Both the position numbers and the translations under genes were made by a program. Source: Nitrospira sp. (GTDB taxonomy: Bacteria > Nitrospirota > Nitrospiria > Nitrospirales > Nitrospiraceae). Taken from it: a DNA stretch of 50,882 nucleotides. The notes below the pieces were generated by a model, which was not told where the DNA came from, did not search any database, and saw only the letters and a program-made list of their open reading frames with translations. The DNA lies in contig JAOUHD010000006.1 in assembly GCA_029865345.1 (NCBI GenBank), positions 1 through 50,882 on the forward strand, given 5' to 3'. This document shows, one piece after another, positions 35,306 through 43,059 of the stretch. The stretch's first letter is position 1. Each line of letters opens with the position of its first letter.

Positions 35306-37816
35306 TTACCCTTCGACCTTTTCCACCAGAATCCGATAATGCGATGCTTCCGGTTCCAGGGCCTCTTGGATCAGCACCTTGTGTCCGTCGTTCTTGAGGC
35401 TCATCGGCACATTCTTGATCGGCTCGCCCGCATCGAGCCACACTTCTAGCGTCTCACCTGCATCCATCATTTCCAGCTTCAACTTGGTCTTCACATAGTT
35501 CATGGGGCAGGCGACGCCACGGAGATCGTAGACCGGTGCGCCGGTCGGAGCCGGAGCCGAAGGTTTCACCTCGGTGACGACCGGCGTGACCTGCGCTGCA
35601 ACGTCCTTCACTGGAACTGCCGCCTCTTGGACCGGAGCAAGCTTCAAATCTTTCCCCATCTGTTCTGTTGCAGCTCGGCATGCTTCAACGAAACCCTTGG
35701 CAAACACCATCTTTTCACGTGCCGACTCGGCGGTCGTATCCTTTGGACCGAGATCGCCGACCTTCTTATTGAGCTCTCGATATTGCGCAGGGATGACCCC
35801 TTTCTGCGCAATCCGGCTGTCAAATTCAATGAACGTTTCCGAGTCGGTCGACGGCTCAAGCCCTTCGGTCACCAACATCGCCTTCGCCGCGGCCAACACC
35901 GCGCGATAGGATTTGTTCACCGACACGGAATACTGGTGGTTCTCGACCAGCAACTTAGCTTGATACAGTTCTTGATCGGCTTCCAGGATGCCATTTTCGA
36001 TCATCTCCAGCGCGCCACCGGCACATTCCCCGGGGCCAAGATCTTCAAGGATAAATTCGTCCTCCCCTTCCCAGTCATAGTAGAAGGTGGAATCCTCCTT
36101 GAAGGTTGGAACGATCGTGTACGGAATCAGCTCATCCTTCAACTTACTCTTACCCATGCGGGTGATGAAATTCGGCAAATTCTCATTTGGTTGACGATCA
36201 CGCCGGTACACATCGATCAAATGGGAAAGCGCGGCCGGTACAGCTTTCGCCGGCAGCTTCACGATCATCTGCCCGATCTTGGCCGTGCCGTTCACTGACC
36301 CACCAAGATGGAGCTCGTAGTGTGGGGCCACGTGGTCACCAAGTCGTTTGCCGACTCCATGCAGTCCAATCGTTGAAATGTGATGCTGCGCGCAGGAGTT
36401 ATGACAGCCGCTGATTTTGATATCGACGCCTGCCAGATCTTCCAGCACACGACCAGGGGGAAACACTTCAGCCAACGCCCTCGCAAGTCCCTTGGACGAC
36501 GTAATACCGAGTCCGCAGGTATCAGTACCGGGGCACGCAATAATGTCTTCGACCAGCTCAGCACCAGGATCCGCCAACCCGCGAGATGCCAAATCCTCGT
36601 ACAGATCGGCAATCCGATCGCCAGGAATCCATCGAATCACCATATTTTGATTGATGGTGGTGCGGAGATTTCCGTTTGAATAACGCTCAGCCAGATCAGC
36701 GACGAAGAGCATCTGTTCAGCCGTAAGATCCCCCATGAACAGCTTGATGGCGGCTGTGACGTAGCCCTCCTGCTTCTGTTTCACAACATTGGTCCGTTTC
36801 CACATCTCAAACGGTGTCTCATGACCGATTGTGATGGCCCCATTGCCATTACCGTTCCCGTTTCCAGATACCAGACCATTTTTCGTGGGCATGAGGAGCG
36901 GAGGGGGCTCATCCTGATACTGAAGCAGGGTCAACGGTCCGTTCTTGGGAAGCGTGTGTCCCATGCCGACATAGGCTGCTTCCCAGCGTCGTTTGAATTC
37001 CTCAAAACCCAGCTTGTCGATGACGAACTTCATCCGGGCCTTGTTTCTATTTTTTCGATTGCCGAGGGTATCGAAGACTTTAATCACGGCTTCGATACTG
37101 GGAATCAGTTCCTCCATCGGTGTGAACTCACGGAGCAGTTGGGCAATCCGTGGAGCAGAACCCAAGCCGCCACCTGCCACCATTCGAAAACCGACGACTC
37201 CGTCAGCTCGTTTGACGGCCAGTAGGCCGATATCGTGAATCGGGGTCAGCGCACAATCATGTTTGCAGCCGGAAAACGCAATTTTGAACTTTCGCGGCAG
37301 ACTTTGGTTCAAGGGGTTCCGTAGCAGGTGGTATGCGACCGTCTTTGCATACGGAGTCACATCAAACACCTCGCCTTGGCACACACCAGCTAAGTGGCAG
37401 GCCGTCACATTCCTCACAGTATTGGCGCAAGCCTCTCTGGTAGTCAGTCCAACCTCGGCTAACCCTCGCATGATGGTCGGCACGTCCTTCAATTCCACGA
37501 AGTGCAGCTGGACATCTTGTCTCGTCGTGACATGACCGACTCCGGTCGCATAGCGGTCGGTGAGCTCCGCCACACGTCGCAGCTGATTCGCATTGAACCC
37601 GCCGAACGGAATCTTGATCCGCACCATCTGCACACCAGGTTGGCGCTGCCCGTAAATGCCATACTGCAGGCGGAAAGGCCTGAAGAGATCAGTAGAAATC
37701 TCCCCAGCCAATGTTCGCAGCGCTTCGGCCTCAAAGGTTTCTATTTCCTCCAGAATGGCGGGAGGGATCGGACTCGTGACAATTTGAGGGCTCGTGACGG
37801 CTTTAATGTGGTTCAT
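35306..37816 (-). CDS. Siroheme sulfite/nitrite reductase fused to a TusA-like domain
   Basis: Six-electron reduction of sulfite to sulfide (by context; nitrite possible). The 836 residues begin with a half-repeat (FGGFNANQLRRVAEL near 71-85) holding Cx5C and Cx3C at C140/C146 and C184/C188. A Gly-Asn linker (318-326) leads to a second half with the same spacing at C428/C434 and C471/C475, the usual siroheme/4Fe-4S ligands. Residues about 590-720 are helical and resemble a HEPN-type segment. From 760 a TusA-like domain has its cysteine at 770 (RGVACPMN). The ATG has AGGAGA 8 bases upstream. It is the second gene of the rrf2-led operon; cysH follows it by 15 bases. Confidence 0.92.
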   Translation of the reverse strand: MNHIKAVTSPQIVTSPIPPAILEEIETFEAEALRTLAGEISTDLFRPFRLQYGIYGQRQPGVQMVRIKIPFGGFNANQLRRVAELTDRYATGVGHVTTRQDVQLHFVELKDVPTIMRGLAEVGLTTREACANTVRNVTACHLAGVCQGEVFDVTPYAKTVAYHLLRNPLNQSLPRKFKIAFSGCKHDCALTPIHDIGLLAVKRADGVVGFRMVAGGGLGSAPRIAQLLREFTPMEELIPSIEAVIKVFDTLGNRKNRNKARMKFVIDKLGFEEFKRRWEAAYVGMGHTLPKNGPLTLLQYQDEPPPLLMPTKNGLVSGNGNGNGNGAITIGHETPFEMWKRTNVVKQKQEGYVTAAIKLFMGDLTAEQMLFVADLAERYSNGNLRTTINQNMVIRWIPGDRIADLYEDLASRGLADPGAELVEDIIACPGTDTCGLGITSSKGLARALAEVFPPGRVLEDLAGVDIKISGCHNSCAQHHISTIGLHGVGKRLGDHVAPHYELHLGGSVNGTAKIGQMIVKLPAKAVPAALSHLIDVYRRDRQPNENLPNFITRMGKSKLKDELIPYTIVPTFKEDSTFYYDWEGEDEFILEDLGPGECAGGALEMIENGILEADQELYQAKLLVENHQYSVSVNKSYRAVLAAAKAMLVTEGLEPSTDSETFIEFDSRIAQKGVIPAQYRELNKKVGDLGPKDTTAESAREKMVFAKGFVEACRAATEQMGKDLKLAPVQEAAVPVKDVAAQVTPVVTEVKPSAPAPTGAPVYDLRGVACPMNYVKTKLKLEMMDAGETLEVWLDAGEPIKNVPMSLKNDGHKVLIQEALEPEASHYRILVEKVEG

Positions 37817-37824
37817 AATACCGC

Positions 37825-37859
37825 TCTCCTATATCTCCTCTATCTCCTCTGGAGAGGAG
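37825..37859 (-). promoter_or_regulatory. Triple Shine-Dalgarno repeat and hairpin ahead of the sulfite reductase gene
   Basis: AGGAGA occurs three times at exact 9-base steps (37825-37830, 37834-37839, 37843-37848, minus strand). The outermost copy lies in a short stem CTCCTC/GAGGAG with a 4-base loop (37844-37859). The nearest copy is at correct distance from the start codon. Alternative pairing of CTCCTC with any of the three copies could mask or free the start, so translational control is possible. Confidence 0.5.
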
Positions 37860-37868
37860 CCTCATAAG

Positions 37869-38318
37869 TCAGATGTGGTACATCGGACTGCGCTGGGCAT
37901 CGATCGTTCGTAACCGCATTGCCAAATGTTCGACCGTAACGTTTTCGAGAACTTTTCGCTCTGCCTGCTGAACCTGCTCCCAGACGTCACCGAGCAGCAG
38001 TTCCGGCTTGGTCGCTTGACGATCGCGTGTTCGCTGACCGACAAATGACCGATGAAAGACCGGCCCTTCCAATGCCTCGAAAATATCGGCGATCGACATT
38101 GCTGCTGGCTCATGCGTGAGGAGATAGCCTCCTTGGGCACCCCGTTGGCTTTCGACTAAACCGGCCTTCTTCATCGCATGGAGAATCTGTTCGAGAAAAC
38201 GGGCTGGAATCCCATGACGCCTCGCGATAGCCCGCGCTTGAATTGGGGCTTCTTTTGCATATGTGGCAAGATCAACGGCTACCATAATTCCGTATGTGGC
38301 GCGCATAGACACTTTCAT
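37869..38318 (-). CDS. Rrf2-family transcription regulator without cysteines (CymR-like)
   Basis: A 149-residue winged-helix repressor of the Rrf2 family: KVSMRATYGIMVAVDLA at the start, recognition region ARRHGIPARFLEQIL, wing SQRGAQGGYLL. It has no cysteine at all, so it cannot bind an Fe-S cluster as IscR or NsrR do. It resembles CymR/CysR types that sense sulfur status through a partner enzyme. It lies first in the sulfate-assimilation operon, 52 bases before the sulfite reductase gene, and its own promoter contains an inverted repeat, so self-regulated control of the whole operon is the simplest reading. Confidence 0.9.
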   Translation of the reverse strand: MKVSMRATYGIMVAVDLATYAKEAPIQARAIARRHGIPARFLEQILHAMKKAGLVESQRGAQGGYLLTHEPAAMSIADIFEALEGPVFHRSFVGQRTRDRQATKPELLLGDVWEQVQQAERKVLENVTVEHLAMRLRTIDAQRSPMYHI

Positions 38319-38326
38319 TCTTTATT

Positions 38327-38340
38327 ATTCCTGTCGGAAT
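38327..38340 (-). promoter_or_regulatory. Candidate Rrf2 operator
   Basis: Inverted repeat ATTCC-TGTC-GGAAT at the expected transcription start and overlapping the AGGA ribosome site of the rrf2 gene. GGAAT half sites are reminiscent of CymR-type boxes. Binding by the adjacent regulator is an inference. Confidence 0.5.
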
Positions 38341-38347
38341 TGAGATA

Positions 38348-38377
38348 CATATACCTTCTCCCATCTTGACCTGTCAA
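38348..38377 (-). promoter_or_regulatory. Promoter of the rrf2-sulfur operon
   Basis: Minus-strand TTGACA (38377-38372), 18-base spacer, TATATG (38353-38348). The -35 is inside a perfect palindrome CTTGAC-CT-GTCAAG (38365-38378). The rest of the 300-base gap to 38618 holds the Fis-type gene's promoter and AT-rich sequence without a visible gene. Confidence 0.6.
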
Positions 38378-38561
38378 GGCACCAGAAACTTCCTTGATAA
38401 AGGTCGACATAATATCCTGACATTTAGTATGCCGAGCTATATTGTTAGTGGAATTGTGAAAATCGAGAGAGCACCATAAGTCCATATATTTACTATTCAT
38501 TTCATACCTGCAAAGCCGCACAGGAAGTAGGCCAGAAGGCTATCGCATCTATAAAATCAGA

Positions 38562-38590
38562 TTGACATCGTGTACGCCCTAAGCAATAAT
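38562..38590 (+). promoter_or_regulatory. Promoter of the Fis-type regulator gene
   Basis: TTGACA (38562-38567), 17-base spacer, AATAAT (38585-38590). A start of transcription near 38597 leaves a short leader before the ATG at 38619. Confidence 0.6.
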
Positions 38591-38618
38591 CCGACCTCTT
38601 CTTCGGGTGGTACCTTTC

Positions 38619-39200
38619 ATGTCTGTGGCAGCATCTTCATTTACTATTCTGTTATTCACAAACGATACGGCCATACAAGCCCTGGTGGGACAGGTATTCA
38701 AGGGCGCTTCCGTGATGATCGCTCGGGATGTTTTGACCTTTCAAAAGGAGTCGTCGCGACATCGGTTTGATGCTGTCGTGGTGGAATCGCATGGCGGGCA
38801 GGAACAGATTGGGACGCTTCGTGATCACCTCGACCCGACTCACACTCTTTGTATCAGCGGATCTAAGGCTGTCTTGAAAAAAATGCTGAAAGTAATCCAA
38901 CTGATAAATCAGCCAGACAGCCCCCAGCAGAACAAATCCCACGACACCTCCCTGGAGAGTTATCTGGAGGTGAAAATGGGGGAATTCGTCAAGGGGATGC
39001 GAAACGGATCAGCTAAAAACCTTCACCCGATTCTGATTTCCGCCGTAGAACGCCCTCTCATTACTTCAGCGCTGCGTGAGACCAAGGGTAATCAAATACA
39101 GGCTGCTGCACTTCTCGGTCTCAACCGTAATACCTTGCGGAAAAAAATCGTGAATCTTCACATCCCCATCAAACAGACAAAAGCGAGAGCTACTCAATAG
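38619..39200 (+). CDS. Fis-type helix-turn-helix regulator with a degenerate receiver-like domain
   Basis: A 193-residue protein. The C-terminal 55 residues match the Fis/NtrC DNA-binding domain (VERPLITSALRETKGNQIQA, ALLGLNRNTLRKKI). The N-terminal 100 residues alternate hydrophobic strands and helices like a response-regulator receiver (FTILLFTNDTAIQALV, FDAVVVESHG), but the phospho-acceptor aspartate and acidic cluster are absent. It may respond to something other than phosphorylation. ATG at 38619 fits the promoter better than the in-frame GTG at 38607. It stands 81 bases before an HU gene; targets are unknown. Confidence 0.8.
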   Translation: MSVAASSFTILLFTNDTAIQALVGQVFKGASVMIARDVLTFQKESSRHRFDAVVVESHGGQEQIGTLRDHLDPTHTLCISGSKAVLKKMLKVIQLINQPDSPQQNKSHDTSLESYLEVKMGEFVKGMRNGSAKNLHPILISAVERPLITSALRETKGNQIQAAALLGLNRNTLRKKIVNLHIPIKQTKARATQ

Positions 39201-39281
39201 TGGTTGAACAGAACTGCCACAGGTGTGCTACGGGGCTCACTTCCCATAACCATCTCTCACCACTCGTGAAGGAGGGACATC

Positions 39282-39554
39282 ATGACAAAGGAAGAACTGA
39301 TCGCAAAGATGGCGGCTTCAGCTGGAATCACGAAGGTCGCAGCCGGAACTGCCCTTGAGGCACTCACCGGGGCGGTGACTTCCTCATTGAAAAAAGGGAA
39401 GCGCGTCTCTCTCGTCAATTTCGGCACCTTTACGATTTCAAAACGAAAAGCACGAATGGGAAGAAATCCACGGACAGGAGAATCACTCCGAATTCCGGCA
39501 GCTAAGGTCCCGAAGTTTTCAGCTGGGAAAGAGCTTCGCTCGGCCGTGAAGTAA
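39282..39554 (+). CDS. HU-family DNA-binding protein
   Basis: A 90-residue histone-like protein, with NFGTFTISKRKARMGRNP including the DNA-intercalating RNPRTGE arm, and AAKVPKFSAGKELRSAVK at the end. It binds and bends DNA without strong sequence preference as a homo- or heterodimer. AAGGAGGG precedes the ATG. It is the second member of this family in the window; the other (12635-12916) is IHF-like. Confidence 0.95.
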   Translation: MTKEELIAKMAASAGITKVAAGTALEALTGAVTSSLKKGKRVSLVNFGTFTISKRKARMGRNPRTGESLRIPAAKVPKFSAGKELRSAVK

Positions 39555-39662
39555 CCGTCCGTAAGCTGTAGGGTGTCTGTATCCTGCCTCAAGAGATGAT
39601 TGAAAGAGACGGTCCAATGTCTTTCAGCTAGCTAAGGGAATGCGACCTGCTCTTTCGTTTTC

Positions 39663-39691
39663 TTGACAGTGTCAGTGAGGCTATATTAGCA
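39663..39691 (+). promoter_or_regulatory. Promoter of tRNA-Val
   Basis: Consensus TTGACA (39663-39668) with the AT-rich TATATTAG around 39682-39689 as -10; the exact spacing is ambiguous (15-17). About 20 bases before the tRNA. Confidence 0.5.
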
Positions 39692-39707
39692 TGCCCCCTC
39701 TCTTGAT

Positions 39708-39782
39708 AGGCGCGTAGCTCAGGGGGAGAGCGCTACCTTGACACGGTAGAGGTCGACGGTTCAAGACCGTCCGCGCCTACCA
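39708..39782 (+). tRNA. tRNA-Val (anticodon GAC)
   Basis: The 75-base gene folds completely: acceptor AGGCGCG/CGCGCCT, D arm GCTC/GAGC, anticodon stem CTACC/GGTAG around TTGACAC, five-base variable loop, T arm GACGG-TTCAAGA-CCGTC, discriminator A and an encoded CCA. The GAC anticodon reads GUC and GUU valine codons. Confidence 0.95.
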
Positions 39783-39792
39783 TATCAGGCCG

Positions 39793-39831
39793 AGGCACTG
39801 GCTTGCCTCTTAGAGGCTCGGTGCCTTTTTT
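39793..39831 (+). terminator. Intrinsic terminator between tRNA-Val and thrS
   Basis: Stem AGGCAC/GTGCCT with inner GCCTC-TTA-GAGGC and a run of six T, then TGTTTTTG. It separates the tRNA from thrS. Confidence 0.8.
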
Positions 39832-39863
39832 GTTTTTGCACTAGTGGGTCAAGTCCGTACGTC

Positions 39864-41792
39864 ATGAAGATATCGATCAAAGACGGTCCAAGCGGTGACA
39901 TTCAGGCTGGGGTGACAGTGGGTGGCGCTCTGTCTGGCCTAGGTGTCGTTGACCGGGATATTCTAGCAGCTAAAGTAGACGGAGCGGTTGTTGATTTGTC
40001 GTCCGCACTGTCTGGAAATTCAGTCGTCGAAACACTGCGGTTCGACAGTGCAGAAGGCCGTGAGGTGTACCGTCACAGCAGTACCCACCTCATGGCCCAG
40101 GCAGTCAAGGAACTCTTCCCGTCGGCACAACTGACCATCGGCCCAGCCCTGGAAGATAGTTTCTATTACGACTTCGCCTTCGAACGCCCCTTTACTCCCG
40201 AAGACTTGCAGAGAATCGAAGAACGCGCTGCTGAAATTATTAAGCGTAACCTCGCTATCACAAGGCGGGAGTTTTCAAAACAGGATGCGATAGATTTTTT
40301 CACGTCCCGTGGAGAGCACTATAAGGTCGAGCTAATTCAAGGCTTCCCCGATGGAGAGCCAATCACCGCCTACACACAGGGTGACTTCGTGGATCTCTGT
40401 CGTGGCCCCCATCTTCCTACTACCGGTGTCATCGGAGCTATAAAATTGCTCACCACAGGAGGGGCCTATTGGCGTGGCGATGAACGTAATCCGATGTTAC
40501 AGCGGATCTACGGAACATCCTTTCCGACACAAGCGGAAGTGGATGCCTACATGGCCAGGCTTGAGGAAATTAAGCGACGTGACCACAGAAAAGTTGGAAA
40601 AGATTTGGATCTGATCAGCATTCAGGATGAAATTGGACCCGGGCTGGTCCTGTGGCATCCAAAAGGTGCGACAGTCCGCCTGTTGATTGAAAATTTCTGG
40701 CGAGAACAACATATTCGAGACGGATACCAGCTGGTCTATTCACCGCATACCGCACGCCTCGATCTCTGGAAAACCAGCGGGCACCTCGATTACTACCGGG
40801 AAAACATGTTCCCATCGATGAAGCTGGAAGGCAGTGAGTACCAGCTGAAACCGATGAACTGTCCGTACCACATCATGATCTACCAATCTCACCTGCGTAG
40901 CTATCGAGACCTCCCTATTCGCTATGGGGAACTCGGAACGGTCTACCGCTATGAACGGACCGGTGTGCTGCACGGGCTCATGCGGGTACGCGGATTCACG
41001 CAGGATGATGCCCATCTCTTCTGCCGCCCGGATCAAATGGAACACGAGGTCAGCCGGGTCCTGGACTTTACATTTTTCGTCTTGCAGACATTCGGGTTTC
41101 ACCAATTTGACGTCTTTTTGTCGACGCGGCCCAAAGAGTCTGTGGGCAGTGATGAACATTGGACCTTAGCCACCAGTGCATTGGAAGCAGCCCTGAAGAG
41201 TCGAAACATCTCCTTCCACCTCGATTCTGGCGGGGGGGCATTTTACGGCCCGAAGATCGACATTAAGATCAAAGATGCGTTGGGCCGCTCGTGGCAATGT
41301 TCCACGGTCCAGGTGGATTTCAACAATCCAGAGCGGTTTGAGTTAAATTATATTGGAGAAGACGGAAAAGCGCATCGCCCAATCATGATTCATCGCGCCT
41401 TGATGGGATCCATCGAGCGTTTTTTCGGTATCCTGATTGAACATTACGGAGGTGCGTTCCCAGCCTGGCTGGCTCCGGTGCAGGCCGTCGTCATGAACAT
41501 CACCGATCATCAGCACGACTACGTGGCGGCCGTCGTGGCGCAATTGAAGGCGGCTGGCTTTCGTGTCGAGCCTGATCTCCGGAACGAAAAGATCGGATTC
41601 AAGATTCGCGAAGCGGAAAAGGCGAAAGTCCCATTCATGTTGGTCGCGGGGAATCGTGAAATGCAGGATGGGACTCTCTCGGTACGAGGCCGAAGTGGGG
41701 CAAATTTAGGGAGCAAGACAGTGGCTGAAGTGTTGGATCTCCTGCAAGCCGAGGTCACGCACACACAGCGAGAACTTCAACCCGCACATTAA
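39864..41792 (+). CDS. thrS: Threonyl-tRNA synthetase
   Basis: Charges tRNA-Thr. The 642 residues carry the TGS domain (1-60), the editing domain with HSSTHLMAQAV (about 71-81) and its zinc-like site, and a class II catalytic core with motif 2 RYGELGTVYRYERTGVLHGL, zinc ligands in PMNCPYH and motif 3 near PIMIHRALMGSIERF. A C-terminal anticodon-binding domain completes it. The length is typical. The ATG at 39864 has a poor ribosome site. First gene of thrS-infC-rpmI-rplT. Confidence 0.97.
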   Translation: MKISIKDGPSGDIQAGVTVGGALSGLGVVDRDILAAKVDGAVVDLSSALSGNSVVETLRFDSAEGREVYRHSSTHLMAQAVKELFPSAQLTIGPALEDSFYYDFAFERPFTPEDLQRIEERAAEIIKRNLAITRREFSKQDAIDFFTSRGEHYKVELIQGFPDGEPITAYTQGDFVDLCRGPHLPTTGVIGAIKLLTTGGAYWRGDERNPMLQRIYGTSFPTQAEVDAYMARLEEIKRRDHRKVGKDLDLISIQDEIGPGLVLWHPKGATVRLLIENFWREQHIRDGYQLVYSPHTARLDLWKTSGHLDYYRENMFPSMKLEGSEYQLKPMNCPYHIMIYQSHLRSYRDLPIRYGELGTVYRYERTGVLHGLMRVRGFTQDDAHLFCRPDQMEHEVSRVLDFTFFVLQTFGFHQFDVFLSTRPKESVGSDEHWTLATSALEAALKSRNISFHLDSGGGAFYGPKIDIKIKDALGRSWQCSTVQVDFNNPERFELNYIGEDGKAHRPIMIHRALMGSIERFFGILIEHYGGAFPAWLAPVQAVVMNITDHQHDYVAAVVAQLKAAGFRVEPDLRNEKIGFKIREAEKAKVPFMLVAGNREMQDGTLSVRGRSGANLGSKTVAEVLDLLQAEVTHTQRELQPAH

Positions 41793-41806
41793 AAAAGAGG
41801 TGGCCT

Positions 41807-42313
41807 ATCGTTCCCAAATTGCGTGTGAATCGTGAGATCCGAGTCCGAGAAATTCGTGTCATTGGCCCGGAAGGAGAACAACTCGGCATCCTTCAGACGC
41901 CGGACGCCTTTCGACAGGCTCAGGAAGGGGGCTATGACTTGGTGGAAGTAGCTCCTAACTCCACCCCCCCGGTCTGTAGAATTATGGACTTTGGGAAGTA
42001 TAAGTATGAGTTGAGCAAAAAGGACCATCAAAGTCGGCGCCATCAAAAGTCCACGCAGGTGAAGGAAATCAAGTTGCGGCCACGGACCGATAAACATGAC
42101 CTTGAAATTAAAGTTCGGCAGATGAAAACATTCCTCGAAGAGGGTAATAAAACCAAAGTCACCCTCACGTATCGCGGGCGGGAGATGGCCAATCAGGAAA
42201 TGGGGCGAGCCGTGATGAATTCCGTCATTGAACAATTGGCGCAAGCCGGCACCATCGAGTATGCCCCCCGCATGGAGGGACGAAGTTTGATTATGATTGT
42301 GGCGCCCAAATAA
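41807..42313 (+). CDS. infC: Translation initiation factor IF-3, probable ATC start
   Basis: Prevents premature subunit joining and checks the initiator tRNA and start codon. About 168 residues: N-domain (VNREIRVREIRVIGPEGEQ), linker rich in Lys, C-domain (VKEIKLRPRTDKHDLEIKV, MAGRS-like EGRSLIMIVAPK). No ATG, GTG or CTG lies in frame near the beginning. ATC at 41807 stands 3-5 bases after AAGAGGTGG, whereas the TTG at 41819 is about 16 bases away. An AUU or AUC start is the known means by which IF-3 represses its own synthesis. Lies 14 bases after thrS. Confidence 0.93.
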   Translation: MVPKLRVNREIRVREIRVIGPEGEQLGILQTPDAFRQAQEGGYDLVEVAPNSTPPVCRIMDFGKYKYELSKKDHQSRRHQKSTQVKEIKLRPRTDKHDLEIKVRQMKTFLEEGNKTKVTLTYRGREMANQEMGRAVMNSVIEQLAQAGTIEYAPRMEGRSLIMIVAPK

Positions 42314-42355
42314 TTGACGTGCGATGCGGTGATCGATCAACCAAAGGAATCCCCG

Positions 42356-42550
42356 ATGAAGATGAAAACGCATAAAGGGACAAGCAAGCGATTTGCCAAG
42401 ACCGGAAGTGGGAAAATCGTCCGCCGCAAGGCGGGCAAGCGGCACATACTGACCAGCAAGCGGCACGACCGAAAGCGCCGCCTGAGCGGGTCCACGGTCG
42501 TCGACCCGACAGTCACCGCGTCGTTGAACCGGCTGCTCCCGTACGCATAG
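42356..42550 (+). CDS. rpmI: 50S ribosomal protein L35
   Basis: A 64-residue, very basic large-subunit protein beginning MKMKTHKGTSKRF, with GKRHILTSKRHDRKRRL in the middle. ATG at 42356 has AAAGGA 7 bases upstream. The classic position between infC and rplT confirms it. Confidence 0.97.
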   Translation: MKMKTHKGTSKRFAKTGSGKIVRRKAGKRHILTSKRHDRKRRLSGSTVVDPTVTASLNRLLPYA

Positions 42551-42603
42551 AACGACAATGATTTCATGGCAGGAGTCTCAGGACCTTAAAGGAGTAATGA
42601 ATT

Positions 42604-42972
42604 ATGCCTCGCGCTAAGGGTGGGCCAAAAACTCGGCAACGGAGAAAGAAGCGGATTAAGCTGGCGTCAGGCCAGTACGGCGGAAAGAGTCGGCTCTTCC
42701 GTTCAGCGACAGAAAGCGTCGACAAGGGGCAGACATATGCCTATACGGGCCGCAAGAATCGGAAGCGAGATTTCCGGCAATTGTGGATTGCCCGCATCAG
42801 CGCCGGCGTTCGGGCCCAAGGGCTAACCTACGGACGGTTCATCAACGCGCTCAAGAAAGCCAATGTGTTGTTGGATCGGAAGGTCTTGTCGGATATGGCC
42901 ATCAAGGATGCGGCGGGCTTTGAAAAGTTGTGCGGCCTTGCCAAGCAACACCTGACTCCTGTCGCTGCATAA
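42604..42972 (+). CDS. rplT: 50S ribosomal protein L20
   Basis: A 122-residue early-assembly 23S rRNA-binding protein. It has the basic N-terminal extension (RQRRKKRIKLASGQYGG), RKRDFRQLWIARISAGVR and LSDMAIKDAAGFEKL. AAAGGAG precedes the ATG. In other bacteria L20 represses the infC-rpmI-rplT transcript; I could not pick out such a site here. Converges on pheT. Confidence 0.97.
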   Translation: MPRAKGGPKTRQRRKKRIKLASGQYGGKSRLFRSATESVDKGQTYAYTGRKNRKRDFRQLWIARISAGVRAQGLTYGRFINALKKANVLLDRKVLSDMAIKDAAGFEKLCGLAKQHLTPVAA

Positions 42973-42998
42973 CTCTACGCTCTAGTCGAATATCGTTT

Positions 42999-43034
42999 GA
43001 AAGGGGAGCCGGCAATGTGTCGTCTCCCCCTTTC
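42999..43034. terminator. Bidirectional terminator between rplT and pheT
   Basis: GAAAGGGGAG pairs with CTCCCCCTTTC (one bulged C) around a 15-base loop. The AAA/TTT at the base of the stem is suitable for both strands. Confidence 0.65.
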
Positions 43035-43059
43035 ACGACCCTCGCTCAGAGAACGATTT

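Noticed and set aside
37869-38318. Calling the Rrf2 protein IscR or NsrR
   Set aside because: It has no cysteine residues and so cannot hold the Fe-S cluster of those regulators.
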